From assembly GCF_000227135.1 (NCBI RefSeq), contig NC_018258.1:1436661-1500660 (forward strand): DNA of 64,000 bases, given 5' to 3'. The DNA comes from Leishmania donovani. Taxonomy: Eukaryota; Euglenozoa; Kinetoplastea; Trypanosomatida; Trypanosomatidae. Positions within the stretch are counted from its first letter, which is position 1; each line of letters starts with the position of its first letter. The notes under the pieces are model-generated. The model was not told where the DNA came from. It saw nothing but the letters and a program-made list of their open reading frames with translations, and ran no database searches. This document shows positions 63,501-64,000 of this stretch, piece after piece. The translations under genes were made by a program, and so were the position numbers.

Positions 63501-63971
63501 ATGCAATACGCAACGATGGATGACGATCCCAAGGACAAATGAAGGATATCTTTCATGATGTACAGCTGGTGAACACAGAATCCCACAGCGCGCCTCACAC
63601 GCCGCTGCATGCGACGGCACGCATGGGCCCTCGTGCGCTCGCACACGCACTTCGTTTCCACCTACCGACCATCGCATTCTCACGGCGGTGTTCTCCGAAC
63701 TCTGTGTGTGGTCGCAGATACGCTTCTCGCTCACTACATGGAGCACGACAACTTGTTAACTGCCGTGCTGCACGAACGGGGAACCGATGCGTCAGATAGC
63801 GACGATGAGTGAGAGGCTGCGCGGCGCGAACAGCCGTTCCCTTCATCCTCCCTTGCCGATGGCCGACAATGGCAGCTGGGTGAGAGAACGCCACGCCTTC
63901 GTACGCGTGACGTCAACTCTCTGCGCCGCTACGGTCCAAAGTGGCGATCACTCCGCTGCATTGAACGCACA
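60582..63971. other. Subtelomeric region without a convincing gene
   Basis: About 3.4 kb. The first 2 kb are T- and pyrimidine-rich on the plus strand, like UTR of the preceding gene. A plus-strand ATG frame at 63128-63523 (131 residues, one possible membrane span VARVVPAATAVAAVLLTYML) and one at 63609-63812 (67 residues, ending DTLLAHYMEHDNLL and then an acidic ERGTDASDSDDE) are the only frames with protein-like stretches. Neither is recognised. I could not confirm the conserved telomere-associated blocks known from Leishmania. Confidence 0.5.
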
Positions 63972-64000
63972 GGGTTAGGGTTAGGGTTAGGGTTAGGGTT
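63972..64000 (+). repeat. Telomeric TTAGGG repeats, right chromosome end
   Basis: Nearly five uninterrupted units with the G-rich strand running 5' to 3' out of the window, so this is the right-hand end of a chromosome. TTAGGG is the trypanosomatid telomere unit. Confidence 0.98.

Noticed and set aside
60582..63971. Search for tRNA or other RNA genes in the subtelomere
   Set aside because: I saw no tRNA-like A/B box pair by eye; a tRNAscan-type search would be decisive.

Overview
The window is a chromosome end from a Leishmania-type trypanosomatid. The evidence is a terminal TTAGGG array at the right edge (63972-64000), GC-rich intronless genes in long same-strand blocks, polypyrimidine tracts with AG sites upstream of start codons (trans-splicing signals), and kinetoplastid gene families: ZIP iron transporter of the LIT1 type, SCG-type phosphoglycan galactosyltransferase, and NRK-type kinase with a PH domain. 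The gene set matches what I recall of the right end of Leishmania chromosome 31. That placement is inference; I cannot name the species.

Layout. From about 50.6 kb leftwards every supported gene is on the minus strand. In transcription order these are a NIMA-related kinase with PH domain, a CFAP43-like WD/coiled-coil flagellar protein, a roadblock/LC7 protein, an FAD-monooxygenase-like protein, the biotin subunit of methylcrotonyl-CoA carboxylase, a Cho2-like phosphatidylethanolamine methyltransferase, a coiled-coil protein ending in CC, a small unknown protein, a membrane J-protein, an M16 insulysin-like peptidase, a BTB/T1 protein, a decayed unknown locus, a decayed ZIP gene, a gapped ZIP/LIT1 tandem array, a second doubtful decayed locus, a cyclase-family hydrolase, a single-pass hypothetical protein, a broken adaptor-complex mu-subunit gene, and a giant low-complexity protein. 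From 52.3 kb rightwards genes are on the plus strand: an MFS/nodulin-like transporter, histone H4 (one complete copy plus pieces), and pieces of at least two SCG-type galactosyltransferase genes. About 3.4 kb without a convincing gene then leads to the telomere. The 50.6-52.3 kb interval between the divergent blocks is a strand-switch region with poly-C and poly-G tracts, the usual place where Pol II transcription starts in these organisms.

Assembly. Nine runs of N lie in or beside the tandem families (ZIP, H4, galactosyltransferase), often flanked by near-identical sequence. Copy numbers here are therefore unreliable and some junctions may be artefacts.

Functional themes. Mitochondrial metabolism (MCC alpha, J-protein, possibly the single-pass protein), membrane lipid synthesis (PEMT), flagellum or cytoskeleton (CFAP43-like, LC7, NEK), metal uptake (ZIP) and surface glycan decoration (galactosyltransferases). 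No operon-type regulation is expected; control in these organisms is mainly post-transcriptional. The most notable observations are the adaptor mu-subunit pseudogene, the mosaic ZIP relic, a 30-A in-frame tract inside a galactosyltransferase, and two decayed loci I cannot identify.
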